Of a DNA stretch of 64,000 bases, positions 35,748-45,555 are shown piece after piece (within the stretch, counting starts at the first letter, position 1; the number at the start of each line of letters is the position of its first letter). The notes beneath the pieces are model-generated. The model was not told the origin of the DNA, searched no databases, and worked only from the letters and a program-made list of their open reading frames with translations. The position numbers and the translations under genes are program-made. This stretch comes from Bacillota bacterium (GTDB lineage Bacteria; Bacillota; UBA4882; UBA8346): positions 73,154 through 137,153 of the forward strand of contig JAEXFN010000045.1 in the NCBI GenBank assembly GCA_023400055.1. Reading direction: 5' to 3'.

Positions 35748-37552
35748 GATGCTTCACCGGTCTTGGCCGCTTGTGCCCGTGATTGGACCAAGGGAATGCA
35801 GAGCGAAACCGTCGTTCCGCCGCCGGGAGTGCTTTCGATTTTGAGCCCGTATTTCGGCCCGTAATTTAAGACCAGCCTGTCGTTGACATTCATGACCCCG
35901 ACCCGGTTCAATTGCTTCTCCATATTGTTATTTTTATCCCATAGCGTTTGAAGCTGTTCCGCGGTCATTCCGACTCCGTCGTCGCTTACTTCCAATCGCA
36001 GGTCCCTTCCCTCACTCCAGCCCCGAATGGTGATCCGGCCTCTGTCTTTTTTGGGTTCGATACCGTGAAATATAGCGTTTTCCACCAATGGCTGCAAAAT
36101 TAATTTGGGGATTTGGCAATCGCGTACATCATCGGATATCTCCTGGATTACATCAAACTTCTCCGGATAGCGGGAGGCTTGAATCAAAAGATACTCTCCC
36201 AATACGGCCAATTCTTCACCAATCGTCGTAAATTCATCGTGGTTGGTAAATATTTTTCGTAACAATCTCGCTAAAGCTACCAACATCCCTTCGGCTTTTT
36301 CATCCTTGCCGAGTGCGACCATGCTTCGAATCGAAGTAAGCGTATTATAAAGAAAATGCGGGTTGATCTGCGCCTGCAAAAATTCTAATTCGGCTTGCCG
36401 TTTCAAATGCGCTTCCTTCTTAACATCTTTCATCAACTGGTCAATTCGGTCGATCATCTGATTGAAGCCTTTCCCCAGTTCGCCGATCTCATCCCGTCCA
36501 TCCTGATAATTCACCCGTTTAAAGTTACCTTTCTCCACTTCCTTCATCGAATGATGCAGCGCTCTGATGGGCAAAGAAATTCGGCGGGCAATTCCATAAG
36601 AAAAAATCAATCCCAGCAACATGCCAAAAGTTAAAAATAAAAAAGTAAAATACTTCATCTTATTCATCGGAGCAAGTACGGTTCGCAGCGGAACTTCCTC
36701 GATAATAAACCAATTTACTTTGGGGATAGGATAAAAAGATAACAATATGGGCTGCCCTTTTTTATTTACGATATAATTCCCGCCATTGGTTGAAGTAAAC
36801 AGTTTTTTGATATAACGCTGCCGCGACAAGTTTACGCCAAGCCGAGTCCGATAGCTATGAGATATAACGTTACCCTTGTGATCAATGATGTAAATGCTAC
36901 TCCCAGCTTTTAAGGCATCTTTATACGTATTAAACAATACTTCTTCATCAACGTTCAAAAGCAAAATCCCTAGTGACTTGTCACTATAATAACTCTTTAA
37001 AAGCCGCGCAGCGGAAAAAACATATTTATCGGATCGATATCCGGCCTTATCATTAAAAGTGCTAATCCAGGTGATCTTCCCATCCTTTTTCAAGACCTCG
37101 TTATACCATCGCTGTTGCAAAATACTGTTGAAATTATAAACATCGTTAATCCACGAGGTATAGGCGCGTCCGTTAAAACCATATAAAACGCTGTAGTATT
37201 TTAAGTTATCAAAGGAATAGGTATAGTGAGAGAATATCTCCATCATTTTATTGGCGTCAGTGATTCGAACATAGGGATCTTTGGGAATTGGCGTTCTGAT
37301 GATTCTAACCAGGTCTTCGTTGAAATAATAGATATTGGAGACCGAAGTGATCTCATCAATAATCACATTGATATTCTTGCTAATCTGCTCTAATACGTTC
37401 AAGCGTGACTTACCGACCTGCCGTTCGATAATCGAGGCGGATATTTGATAGAAGGCAACGCCAAGCAAACCGATAATCATTACGATCAAAAGAAAATAAG
37501 AAACGATCAATCGATTTTGAATACCACTCTTGCGAATCAACAAACTTCTCAT
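35744..37552 (-). CDS. YesM-type sensor histidine kinase; module B
   Basis: 602 residues. First helix at about 15-37, an extracytoplasmic sensor to about 298, and a second helix at about 302-322. A clear HAMP domain follows (SLPIRALHHSMKEVEKGNF, DEIGELGKGFNQMIDRID), then a His-kinase domain with His399 in LQAQINPHFLYNTL. ATP-binding motifs are PLVENAIFHG, DDGVGM and NRVGVMNVN. It starts module B. The 37553-37770 gap upstream contains its promoter and a terminator for the pgi remnant. Confidence 0.9.
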   Translation of the reverse strand: MRSLLIRKSGIQNRLIVSYFLLIVMIIGLLGVAFYQISASIIERQVGKSRLNVLEQISKNINVIIDEITSVSNIYYFNEDLVRIIRTPIPKDPYVRITDANKMMEIFSHYTYSFDNLKYYSVLYGFNGRAYTSWINDVYNFNSILQQRWYNEVLKKDGKITWISTFNDKAGYRSDKYVFSAARLLKSYYSDKSLGILLLNVDEEVLFNTYKDALKAGSSIYIIDHKGNVISHSYRTRLGVNLSRQRYIKKLFTSTNGGNYIVNKKGQPILLSFYPIPKVNWFIIEEVPLRTVLAPMNKMKYFTFLFLTFGMLLGLIFSYGIARRISLPIRALHHSMKEVEKGNFKRVNYQDGRDEIGELGKGFNQMIDRIDQLMKDVKKEAHLKRQAELEFLQAQINPHFLYNTLTSIRSMVALGKDEKAEGMLVALARLLRKIFTNHDEFTTIGEELAVLGEYLLIQASRYPEKFDVIQEISDDVRDCQIPKLILQPLVENAIFHGIEPKKDRGRITIRGWSEGRDLRLEVSDDGVGMTAEQLQTLWDKNNNMEKQLNRVGVMNVNDRLVLNYGPKYGLKIESTPGGGTTVSLCIPLVQSRAQAAKTGEAS

Positions 37553-37684
37553 GGCTTACGCTCGTTTCGATTATCTATGTGATATGGTTACCACCTTTTA
37601 ACCTCAGGATATCTTAATCTATTTTTAATGTCAATTTACTAAGACTTTTCTTCAAAAAAGATTTAATTGGAAAATAGAGTTTTC

Positions 37685-37724
37685 GGAAAAAACATCACTC
37701 CCGGAAGAATCACTTCGGGAGTGA
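37685..37724 (-). terminator. Rho-independent terminator after the pgi remnant
   Basis: TCACTCCCG-N12-CGGGAGTGA (9-bp stem, 37695-37724) is followed on the minus strand by TGTTTTTTCC. It ends the module C operon before the YesM gene of module B. Confidence 0.8.
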
Positions 37725-37739
37725 GTTTATTACAGTAAA

Positions 37740-37775
37740 CCATTCACCAAAAATGCTGTAAAATTCAGTTTTAAT
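37740..37775. repeat. 36-bp element, left copy flanking module C
   Basis: CCATTCACCAAAAATG, then CTGTAAAATTCAGTTTTAAT. A near-identical element lies in the same orientation at 46671-46707, and a partial copy at 46744-46766. The left copy touches the pgi stop codon. Its nature is unknown; decayed transposon ends or a duplicated insertion site are possible. Confidence 0.7.
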
Positions 37776-39052
37776 CTTTCCTACCCAACGCTTCGAACAT
37801 ATGCCTCTTGTAGGCCTCGACACCGGGTTGGTCAAACGGATTGACGCCTAGAATAGACCCGGAAACAAAGCAGACATATTCGAAGAAGTAGAACAATTGG
37901 CCCATATAGTAGGGAGATAATTCCGGCACGTCCATAACGGTTACCGGGACGCCCCCGGCGGCATGTGCCTTCACGGTCGCTTCAAAGGCGGTCCGGTTTA
38001 TAAAAGCAAAATCTTTCCCGTTGAGATAATCAAAATCATCGGCAGTCCCCGGGTCCTCCGGGATGAAGAAGTTGGCACCCTGATTTTCCAGATTGATAAA
38101 GGTTTCGGCGATCATTTTTCGGCCATCCTGGATATACTGTTCCAGCGAATGCAAGTCTTCACTATATGAACAGGCCGCCGGGAAAATTCCGGTCCCGTTT
38201 TTCCCTTCGCTCTCGGCGAAGAACTGCACCCACCATTTAGCGAAAAACTCCAGGCGGGGTTCGAAAAATCCGAGGATCTCAATACGAAAACCGCGTTCCA
38301 GCAAAAGGTTACGGAGTACCCCATAACGAACGGCATTGTTTTCTTCCGGAAGCGAGGTATGAATATAATGGGCCATCTCTCTGGCGCCCCGGATGATTGC
38401 CCGGATATCCACCCCGGCCGATCGCCATTGGAAGCAGTCCTACGGCGCTCATTACTGAAAAACGGCCACCGATATCAAGGGGAAACGTGAAGAAGGAATA
38501 TCCTTTCGTCGCGGCCAATTTTTCCAAACTACCGCCTCGAGGCGAACCCGTCGCAATAATTCGCTCGGCCGCTTGTTCCGTTCCGTAGGCAGCTTCCATT
38601 TGTTTGCGGATCATCCGGAAGCAAATCCCCGGTTCTAAGGTAGCGAAATTTTTGGCGATGACGTTGGCATATACGGACTTACCCTTCATCTGTTCGAGGA
38701 TCCGGTTCATATAAAATGGCGCGAGGCTATTCCCGGCATAAAGGATTTCCGGTTTGCCGTCGGTCTGAAAGGCCTTAATCGCCGCTCTGCCGCCCTGGTT
38801 GGAACCGCCTACCCCGATGAGTAAAAGGATATCGGCGTTTTCGCGAACCTCCTCGGCTTTCGCTTCGATCTGCGATAGCAATGCTTCATTCGCGCATTGA
38901 TCGAGGTCGATCCAACCCAAAACAGCAGATTTTGCAATTTGAGGATGTAAAATACTCTCGATGAATTCCCGATGGGTTTTAATCCTTCGATTGATATCGT
39001 TTTCTGAAACAATCGATTGAATATTCTTAAGATCGAGCGTAATCCGTTTCAT
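37771..39052 (-). pseudogene. pgi: Glucose-6-phosphate isomerase, frameshifted
   Basis: The N-terminal half (39052 to about 38420) reads MKRITLDLKN...LLIGVGGSNQGGRAAIKAF...GGRFSVMSAVGLLPMAI, clearly Pgi. The C-terminal half continues in another frame from 38412 (VDIRAIIRGAREMAHYI... to the stop at 37771). One extra base in GGCCGGGG at about 38411-38420 breaks the gene; removing it would give a protein of about 425-430 residues, slightly short of the usual Bacillota size. The downstream half contains SEDLHSLEQYIQDGRK and other conserved Pgi segments and has no stop. Either a real recent pseudogene or a sequencing error in a G-rich run. It is the last gene of module C and would link the released sugar to glycolysis. 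Confidence 0.85.
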
Positions 39053-39096
39053 ATCCTCATGTTCCTTTCAAGGGAATGAATAATCAGTCTACCGGC

Positions 39097-40698
39097 TCAG
39101 ATTACTTTGGGCATCACCCGGGCGCATTCCGGATTTTTGCTCCATCTTTCAGAATCGTCCCCTCCGACTTCTTTTTCCCATCTTTTAACTAATGCGATAT
39201 TGGCCAGGTAGTTTTGGTGGTTTTGCACCACGGTTTCCGGATCCCAATCTTTTCGGGCTATCTCTTTCATTTCTTTAACGATATCCTGATGTTGATAAGC
39301 GATATTGTACTTTTCCGCCGGATCGCTGCTTAAATCAAACAATAAATCATATTTTTCATAACCGATATAGGTGATGTATTTGTATTTCCCCTTCCGGACC
39401 ATTCTGGAGACGACAGTCTGCAGGCCTATCTCACCCGGATTACCGCCCGTCCTCAGGATGTGTCGCGCCAAAATTTTCTCGAATCCGGGGATCGTAGAAT
39501 TTTCCACACTATGAGGCATCAAGGATGTTAATTCCTTGATCTTCTCCGCGTATTGCTCCAACGTTGCCTCCGAAAATCCGGGGATTACGGTATTGATTGC
39601 CTCACACAGCACGGCCCGCTCCTTGTCGTCTTCATGGCCCGTTAGTTCAGGAACCAGGCTTCTTCCATCCTGGGCCGGCGGAGGAACGGTGCTCGCCAGC
39701 TCACACAGGGTAGGTCCGAGATCCATGATGCTGGCCGGAGTGTTTATTTTAAGACCTCTCTTGATGCCTTTTCCCGCTACGATAAATGGAATTCTGGCCG
39801 CCGTCTCAAAATGAGTTTCTTTGCCAAATATTTTCCGGTCTCCGGCTTGATCGCCATGGTCGGAGATATAAACAAATACACCATCCCGATTTTTCCTGTC
39901 AAGATACTTGTTAAAGGCATCCCGTACCAATCCCAGATTGACGTCACAATTTTCTATCAAGCCAAAATAGGCAGCCCTTGCCCGAATCATAACCTCTTCC
40001 GGTACATCCAGTACCCTTTCCATGAGTACCGGATTCAGATATTCCGGAACGTTCCTGAAGGAGTCCGGAACCTTCATTCTTTCTTTATGGTAGAGGTAAT
40101 TTTCGATCGGTGCAATATATGGAAAATGCGGGGCATAGATACCGACAACAATGCATTGGGGCTTCTCGTGATCCTGTCCCAGATATTCCAACGCCGCACT
40201 GACCACGTCTTGATCATATTCCATAACCGGCGAGGCCCCTCCGCCGACCACGTTCAGGCACCACGGATCGGCAAAGCCCGATTGAGTGATGCCTCTTTCA
40301 GCCTTCAGCTTTTGCATCGGCCGGTTCCAAGTAACAGGCGACATGTCCCCTACTAATCTTTTCGTAAATCCATGGCGCTGATTGGTCCCGACAAACATCA
40401 TCCGGCCGATGAGCACCGTCTCATACCCGGCGGCAACCAGTGAATGCAAAAAAGTAGCCGAAGTTTCTGGAATAGCGCCGTCATTTGAGAATACTCCGGT
40501 CTTGGTCGGCAACTTGCCCAACAACATGGAGATTCTGGCCGGTACGCATAAGGGGCAGGAGGTATAAGCCGCCGCAAAAGATGTGCCATTCTCACATAGT
40601 TTCTCCATATTGGGAGTCCTAGCCGGCCCTCCTTCATATGAGGAGAACACGGGGGTGTGTTCATCGCTCATAAATACTAACAAATCCGGTTTTGACAT
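39097..40698 (-). CDS. Sulfatase, Cys-type (FGly), cytoplasmic; module C, first
   Basis: 533 residues, the longest of the four sulfatases here. The formylglycine site is Cys51 in CPLCVPARISMLLGKLP. Metal residues lie in LLVFMSDEHTP and VYISDHGDQAGDRKIFGKETH. There is no signal peptide. It follows the second sulfatase gene of module C by 55 nt and precedes the pgi remnant by 44 nt. It is only distantly similar to its neighbour, so the pair probably removes two different sulfate groups from the same imported sugar. Confidence 0.9.
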   Translation of the reverse strand: MSKPDLLVFMSDEHTPVFSSYEGGPARTPNMEKLCENGTSFAAAYTSCPLCVPARISMLLGKLPTKTGVFSNDGAIPETSATFLHSLVAAGYETVLIGRMMFVGTNQRHGFTKRLVGDMSPVTWNRPMQKLKAERGITQSGFADPWCLNVVGGGASPVMEYDQDVVSAALEYLGQDHEKPQCIVVGIYAPHFPYIAPIENYLYHKERMKVPDSFRNVPEYLNPVLMERVLDVPEEVMIRARAAYFGLIENCDVNLGLVRDAFNKYLDRKNRDGVFVYISDHGDQAGDRKIFGKETHFETAARIPFIVAGKGIKRGLKINTPASIMDLGPTLCELASTVPPPAQDGRSLVPELTGHEDDKERAVLCEAINTVIPGFSEATLEQYAEKIKELTSLMPHSVENSTIPGFEKILARHILRTGGNPGEIGLQTVVSRMVRKGKYKYITYIGYEKYDLLFDLSSDPAEKYNIAYQHQDIVKEMKEIARKDWDPETVVQNHQNYLANIALVKRWEKEVGGDDSERWSKNPECARVMPKVI

Positions 40699-40753
40699 TC
40701 GTCATTCATTCCTTTCAATTTCGATTCGGAGTGAGTTCAATCTTTGAATATTC

Positions 40754-42253
40754 CTAAACCAGGCCGAGCCTTTCCAACTGCTCTTCCGGAGCGTCATGTT
40801 TCCGTAGCGTTCCAATTAAGGCTTGGACCATTTGAGCCTCAATCGCTTCGTCGACGCTCGGCTGTTCTTGCGCATAATCTGTTACGATGTCAAACAATAA
40901 ATTCCGTTCAAGCAAATCGCTCCGCCGGTTGAATGTCTGAGTTTGATCCCGAAGTTGCACAATGTTGCCGGGAATTTTAAAAACGGGATAAGAAGTCCAA
41001 GTTAAAAAGCGGCCTGCCTCGATTTGGGATATGTCACTCAGGCAGCTGTTATTTAAATATTGGTTTAGCGTGGTCGGCATAGCGGTGTATATATATAACG
41101 GATCGTTGGACGCTCTGATCGCAGCGCGGAAATAGGTATACCGCCCGTCGGTAATATTGACATCTCTGCCGAAATAGCCATAAAGAGCATATTCCCGAAT
41201 CCGTGCCGAAGGTGCATTGACCAATGATACCCATGAACCGCCGTGAAGTTTATTGGGGCATTCCCGCGCTTCAATTTCGAAATGCTCCAACAGTGTCGGC
41301 AATAGGTCGATATTTTGAGTTAATGCTCCGACCCGGCTGCCGCTGTATCGATCCCCGGGAAGATGCAACATTAACGGAATATGAAATACCTCGTTGTAAG
41401 CCGGCATATAATTTTTGGCCATAAATCCGTGCTCACCCAACATATAGCCGTGATCCGCCGTTAAGGCCACCAGCGTGTCATCCCACACATTCTGCCGATC
41501 CATCACATCCAGCACTTTGCCGAACCAGTGATCGGTCATGGTTAATAACGCTGCATATCGTTTCCGGATATGTTCCACCGCCGCGGATGGCACATTGACC
41601 GGTTTGTATTCGGGCCATTGATATAACGGGCCGGAATAGTCATCGTCGTATTGCGCCAAATATTCCGCTGGAGAATCAAACGGTTCATGAGGATCGAATA
41701 CCTCGACCCAGAGGAGATAATTGTCGGCCTCCCGGTTGTTTTCCAACCACTCCGCAGCCGCCTGCAAGGTCAGGGGTCCGGGATAATCCTGCTCGTGACG
41801 AAACTTAGTCCGATTCAGTCCATACTGAGAAGTAAATTTCCCGAGATGAAGCGGGAGTTCGTCTTTTTTTACCCGGGATACCCACGGATCGTTTTCCTGA
41901 CCGCGGATACAGTCCCAGGTATCAAACTGCTGGCAATAATTCTCGCCGCCGATCCGCAAATAGTGGTAATGATCCGTAACCATATGGGTGAAAATGCCAT
42001 GTCGCCGCAGGGCTTGCGGCAGCGTATAATCAAACGGTTCGATCGGTCCCCAATTCCGTTCGAGAAAATTCAGCCGGCCAGTGAAAAGATCGCGGCGGGC
42101 TGGTACACAGGGGGCGGAACCCACCCAATGATTATCAAAAATCACAGAACGTTCGGCGAATCGTGTAAAGTTTGGCGCATGGACCCAATCATTCCCGCAG
42201 GAAGGTAAATGCCGCCGGTTAAGCGTGTCAAACAAAAATATGATGGCCTTCAT
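40754..42253 (-). CDS. Sulfatase, Cys-type (FGly), cytoplasmic; module C, second
   Basis: 499 residues. The formylglycine site is Cys49 in SAPCVPARRDLFTGRLNF, and metal ligands lie in IIFLFDTLNRRHLPSCG and LTADHGYMLGEHGFMAKN. The RRDLFTGRLNFLER...GPIEPFD pattern recalls the large arylsulfatase-A-like group found in bacterial glycan loci. No signal peptide. It sits 43 nt after the epimerase-like gene in the module C operon. Confidence 0.9.
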   Translation of the reverse strand: MKAIIFLFDTLNRRHLPSCGNDWVHAPNFTRFAERSVIFDNHWVGSAPCVPARRDLFTGRLNFLERNWGPIEPFDYTLPQALRRHGIFTHMVTDHYHYLRIGGENYCQQFDTWDCIRGQENDPWVSRVKKDELPLHLGKFTSQYGLNRTKFRHEQDYPGPLTLQAAAEWLENNREADNYLLWVEVFDPHEPFDSPAEYLAQYDDDYSGPLYQWPEYKPVNVPSAAVEHIRKRYAALLTMTDHWFGKVLDVMDRQNVWDDTLVALTADHGYMLGEHGFMAKNYMPAYNEVFHIPLMLHLPGDRYSGSRVGALTQNIDLLPTLLEHFEIEARECPNKLHGGSWVSLVNAPSARIREYALYGYFGRDVNITDGRYTYFRAAIRASNDPLYIYTAMPTTLNQYLNNSCLSDISQIEAGRFLTWTSYPVFKIPGNIVQLRDQTQTFNRRSDLLERNLLFDIVTDYAQEQPSVDEAIEAQMVQALIGTLRKHDAPEEQLERLGLV

Positions 42254-42296
42254 CTCAATTAACCTTTCATCTATAAATACAATAGTCCATTGTTAT

Positions 42297-43163
42297 TTAC
42301 AGACAAGTAATGTCATAACTGCAGATAAAACATTCTCCAGCAGCAAGTCTTTGGATACCAGGTTTATGATCCAGTATATCCGCGGTATCGCCAATCGCGC
42401 TGGTGACGCCATACCAGGGTTCGATACAAACAAACGGCGCCTTATTCGAGGGCGACCATATTCCCAAATAGGGGAACCCCGCAAATCGCAGTCTAACCCG
42501 CTTACCGTTTTTTTGATCCTCTAAGGTAACTTGCTCTGACTTAAGGTTCTTCATGATATATGCCTTGGCGTTGCTATCAAAATCAATCGTTGCCAAGTCG
42601 ATTGTATTTTGATCGATTAAAAATGGTTCTTCCCGACCAGTCAAATAGCCCAGTTCATTCACCAAGCGATGGACTGTCTCATTTTTCTCAAAAATTAACC
42701 GGCCCTCTTTTTTGCCTTCCGAACTCAAACTGCAATTCAACCCGGGATGTCCGCCAATCGAAAACCACATTTCCCGGGAACCTGTATTTTCCACTCGATA
42801 CGCTGTGATTAGCCTTGAATCTTGAAGCCGATAACTGATGTTCAGCCGAAACTCAAATGGATATTGAAATAAAGTTGCCTGGCTATGCGTCAAGAAAAAA
42901 CTGATTTCGTTGCTATCGTTTTTCCAGCATTCAAAGTCTGATTTTGCCGCAAAGCCATGTTGTTGCATCAGATATTCTTTTCCATCATAAAAATATTTTC
43001 CCTGATTTAAATTACCGACAATAGGAAAGAGGACCGGCGCTCGGTTCCCCCAAAACGCCGGATCTCCTTGCCATAAATATTGATACCCATCGGATTTTCC
43101 AATCACCGCAAGAAGCTCTGCTCCTTTTTGAGAAACTGCAATTTTTAAAAAATCATTTTCCAA
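42297..43163 (-). CDS. Aldose 1-epimerase family protein (galactose mutarotase-like)
   Basis: 288 residues from TTG 43163, which has GGAG 9 nt upstream and gives the usual N-terminus (LENDFLKIAVSQKGAELLAV). The beta-sandwich mutarotase fold is indicated by ELLAVIGKSDGYQYLWQGDP, NRAPVLFPIVGNL, FSIGGHPGLNC (the conserved His) and FVCIEPWYG (the catalytic Glu). It would interconvert anomers of the imported or desulfated sugar, or hexose-6-phosphate anomers like YeaD relatives. Its place between the binding protein and the sulfatases fits sugar processing in module C. Confidence 0.85.
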   Translation of the reverse strand: MENDFLKIAVSQKGAELLAVIGKSDGYQYLWQGDPAFWGNRAPVLFPIVGNLNQGKYFYDGKEYLMQQHGFAAKSDFECWKNDSNEISFFLTHSQATLFQYPFEFRLNISYRLQDSRLITAYRVENTGSREMWFSIGGHPGLNCSLSSEGKKEGRLIFEKNETVHRLVNELGYLTGREEPFLIDQNTIDLATIDFDSNAKAYIMKNLKSEQVTLEDQKNGKRVRLRFAGFPYLGIWSPSNKAPFVCIEPWYGVTSAIGDTADILDHKPGIQRLAAGECFICSYDITCL

Positions 43164-43254
43164 TGTGTATATCTCCAAAGCAGTATACGCTCCTTTATCA
43201 TCGATCCGATGGGCACTTAGCCCATGCCCCAAAGACTTCTTCGTTTCTCAAAAA

Positions 43255-44538
43255 TCATTTCCCGAAGATTCCCTCAAGTTCTTTCTTTATCGAAACATCC
43301 ATATCTTTCAGAGCCTGCAGCGGCGTTTTGCTGCCAGTATAAACTTGTTCATAAGTGCTGCGGATATATTTGGTAAAAATAGAAGTCCAGGATGCGACCG
43401 GCATCCCTTTTCCATATTGGGTATATTCCACAATTGCCGTATTCAATTTGGGATTTAACTTGATATAATCATCTTTGATTGATTTACGGACAATGGGTAT
43501 GTTTATCTCTTTGGCGCGCTGCATCATCTGTTCCTTACTCATCATGAACTTGATAAATTCCCAAGATTGGCTTTTGTATTTTGATTTAGCGCCCATGGTA
43601 AAGAGGCGATAACCGCAGAAAGCGGATTTGGCATTTTTCTTTAAAACCGGCGCGAAAGCCAATTTATCGCTCATCGAGGGGTCTTTCGCCAAAAGCTTGC
43701 TGATTTGACTGATGTTAATAAAACACATTGCCGCATTACCTTTCATGAAGGGGAAATCGTCCAGTTTTGCACCATCATAAGGAATCGACTGGTCTTTCAT
43801 ACTTGTCATGAACTCCAAAGCATCAGCGCCTTTTTTATTAGCGAAAGCTGTCGTTTCTTTGCGTTCGTCAATTACTAAGGAGCCCGCCTGCCGCATATAA
43901 GCTAATAAGGATGTCTCGGCATCAATCGCCGGTACATCATATCCTGCGCGAGTCACAGCGCCGGAAGCGTCCTTTTTTACCAGCTTATAAGCGTACTTAC
44001 GGAGTTCTTCCCAAGTCGTCGGCGGCTTGGACGGGTCCAAGCCCGCTTCTTTAAAGTAGTCCGTCCGGTAAGTCAAGATTTGCGGAGACGGGTAATAACC
44101 AATTCCATATTGCTTCCCTTTATAAATGCCAACATCCAACGCACTTTGCATTAAATCTCCCTTTTCATCCCATTGCTTAAGATACGGCCGTAAATCGGCG
44201 AAATCGCCCTTCGCTCCTCTCGTTCCAATGAATACTAAAAATGCCGAAAAAACATCCGGATAATCGTTATTTAGCAATGCCGCATTTAATTTCAATTCAA
44301 CATCCGTATTATTGGTGGGCAGTTTCGTTATTTCCACCTTGATTTGCGGATAGACTTTTTCAAACTCTTTGGCTGCGTCAATAAAATAGGTATCATTTAC
44401 TGTCCCTTCCGAAGGAAACCAGAACTTAATCGTAGCCGAATCTAATTTCTTCGCTCCTTTAGCCATTCCATATTCACAAAAAAATAGTCCGAATGTTGAA
44501 ATCAACACCAATGTCAAAGCCAATACTTTTTTAAACAT
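43255..44538 (-). CDS. Sugar ABC transporter substrate-binding protein (family 1); module C
   Basis: 427 residues; GGGAGGT precedes the ATG. Signal peptide MFKKVLALTLVLISTFGLFF followed by CEYGMAKG; the Cys context (GLFFC) is not a good lipobox. Core segments are IKFWFPSEGTVNDTYFIDAA, FFKEAGLDPSKPPTTWEEL and GNAAMCFINISQISK. In this module the binding protein is encoded after the two permeases instead of before them, and no stem-loop follows it. Confidence 0.9.
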   Translation of the reverse strand: MFKKVLALTLVLISTFGLFFCEYGMAKGAKKLDSATIKFWFPSEGTVNDTYFIDAAKEFEKVYPQIKVEITKLPTNNTDVELKLNAALLNNDYPDVFSAFLVFIGTRGAKGDFADLRPYLKQWDEKGDLMQSALDVGIYKGKQYGIGYYPSPQILTYRTDYFKEAGLDPSKPPTTWEELRKYAYKLVKKDASGAVTRAGYDVPAIDAETSLLAYMRQAGSLVIDERKETTAFANKKGADALEFMTSMKDQSIPYDGAKLDDFPFMKGNAAMCFINISQISKLLAKDPSMSDKLAFAPVLKKNAKSAFCGYRLFTMGAKSKYKSQSWEFIKFMMSKEQMMQRAKEINIPIVRKSIKDDYIKLNPKLNTAIVEYTQYGKGMPVASWTSIFTKYIRSTYEQVYTGSKTPLQALKDMDVSIKKELEGIFGK

Positions 44539-44662
44539 TACTCTACCTCCCGATTTTTATTTGAATAAAAAACAACTACTTTTTCTCATGTCCCGTTTTT
44601 GCATCACCTTCTCCTAAGCCTTCTACCAATCTCACCATCTCGATAATCTCGCTATTGCGTTT

Positions 44663-45541
44663 CTATTTCATTCCAGTCGAAGCGATCCCCTCGACAAAAT
44701 ATTTTTGCGCTCCTAAAAAGACGGCGATTAAGGGCAGCGTAATTACCGCGGTCGCTGCCATCAATAAATTCCAGTGCACCTCATTTTCGGTTCGAAATAC
44801 AGTCAAGGCCAGCTGTACCGTTTTCATGGCATCGGTTTGAGTTATTATCAACGGCCAAACATACTCCGACCATACTTGGGTAGTCTTGAGCGCGGCCAAA
44901 GTGGCGAAAATAGGAAGACTCAGTGGCATATAAATATAGTAAAATGCTTTTATCCGTCCCAATCCGTCAATCTTGGCGGCATCATCCAAAGAAGAAGGAA
45001 AGTTCATAAAAAATTGCCGGAATAGAAAAACGCCGAACGCACCCCCGATATAGGGCAAAATCATGCCCCAATAAGAATTGATAAAGCCATGCCCGCCATT
45101 ACCCAACCAATCATTGCCGCCGACCAAGGGGACTTTGCGCAAGATAGTGAACAGTGGGACCATGCTAACTTGTTGGGGTACCATCATTCCTACCAGCGCT
45201 GTCATAAACAAAAAGTCGCGACCTTTGAACTTCAAGCGGGCAAAGGCATACCCGGCGGTCGAATTGATCACTAAACTGATTACCACCGAAAGCCCGGTAA
45301 TTACAAACGAATTCCAAAAATACAAAGGCCAATTTCCAGTCTGCATCGCAATTCGATAATTATCAAACATCCAGACCCTGGGAATAATACGAAATGTGGG
45401 CTCCATCAGCTCGGCTTCCGTCTTTAAAGAGGTTGATAGCATTAAAATAAACGGAAACAGCATTATAAAAGAAAGAAGGAACATCGTGACGATCAATAAT
45501 ACCCTTTTGACTTGCGGTTTTTTTATCATATCGCTATTCAA
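44663..45541 (-). CDS. Carbohydrate ABC transporter permease (MalG/UgpE type); module C
   Basis: 292 residues from a TTG with GGGAGG 8 nt upstream (the first ATG, four codons in, would be too far). Six predicted helices. The EAA loop is DDAAKIDGLGRIKAFYYIYM and the C-terminus IASTGMK. It follows its partner permease by 14 nt. The base composition of this module is visibly more AT-rich than modules D and E. Confidence 0.92.
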   Translation of the reverse strand: MNSDMIKKPQVKRVLLIVTMFLLSFIMLFPFILMLSTSLKTEAELMEPTFRIIPRVWMFDNYRIAMQTGNWPLYFWNSFVITGLSVVISLVINSTAGYAFARLKFKGRDFLFMTALVGMMVPQQVSMVPLFTILRKVPLVGGNDWLGNGGHGFINSYWGMILPYIGGAFGVFLFRQFFMNFPSSLDDAAKIDGLGRIKAFYYIYMPLSLPIFATLAALKTTQVWSEYVWPLIITQTDAMKTVQLALTVFRTENEVHWNLLMAATAVITLPLIAVFLGAQKYFVEGIASTGMK

Positions 45542-45555
45542 TCTGCGCGCCTCCC

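Noticed and set aside
37771..39052. Two separate small genes instead of one broken pgi
   Set aside because: Each part is only half of the isomerase fold and they join at a single-base frame change, so one disrupted gene is the simpler reading.
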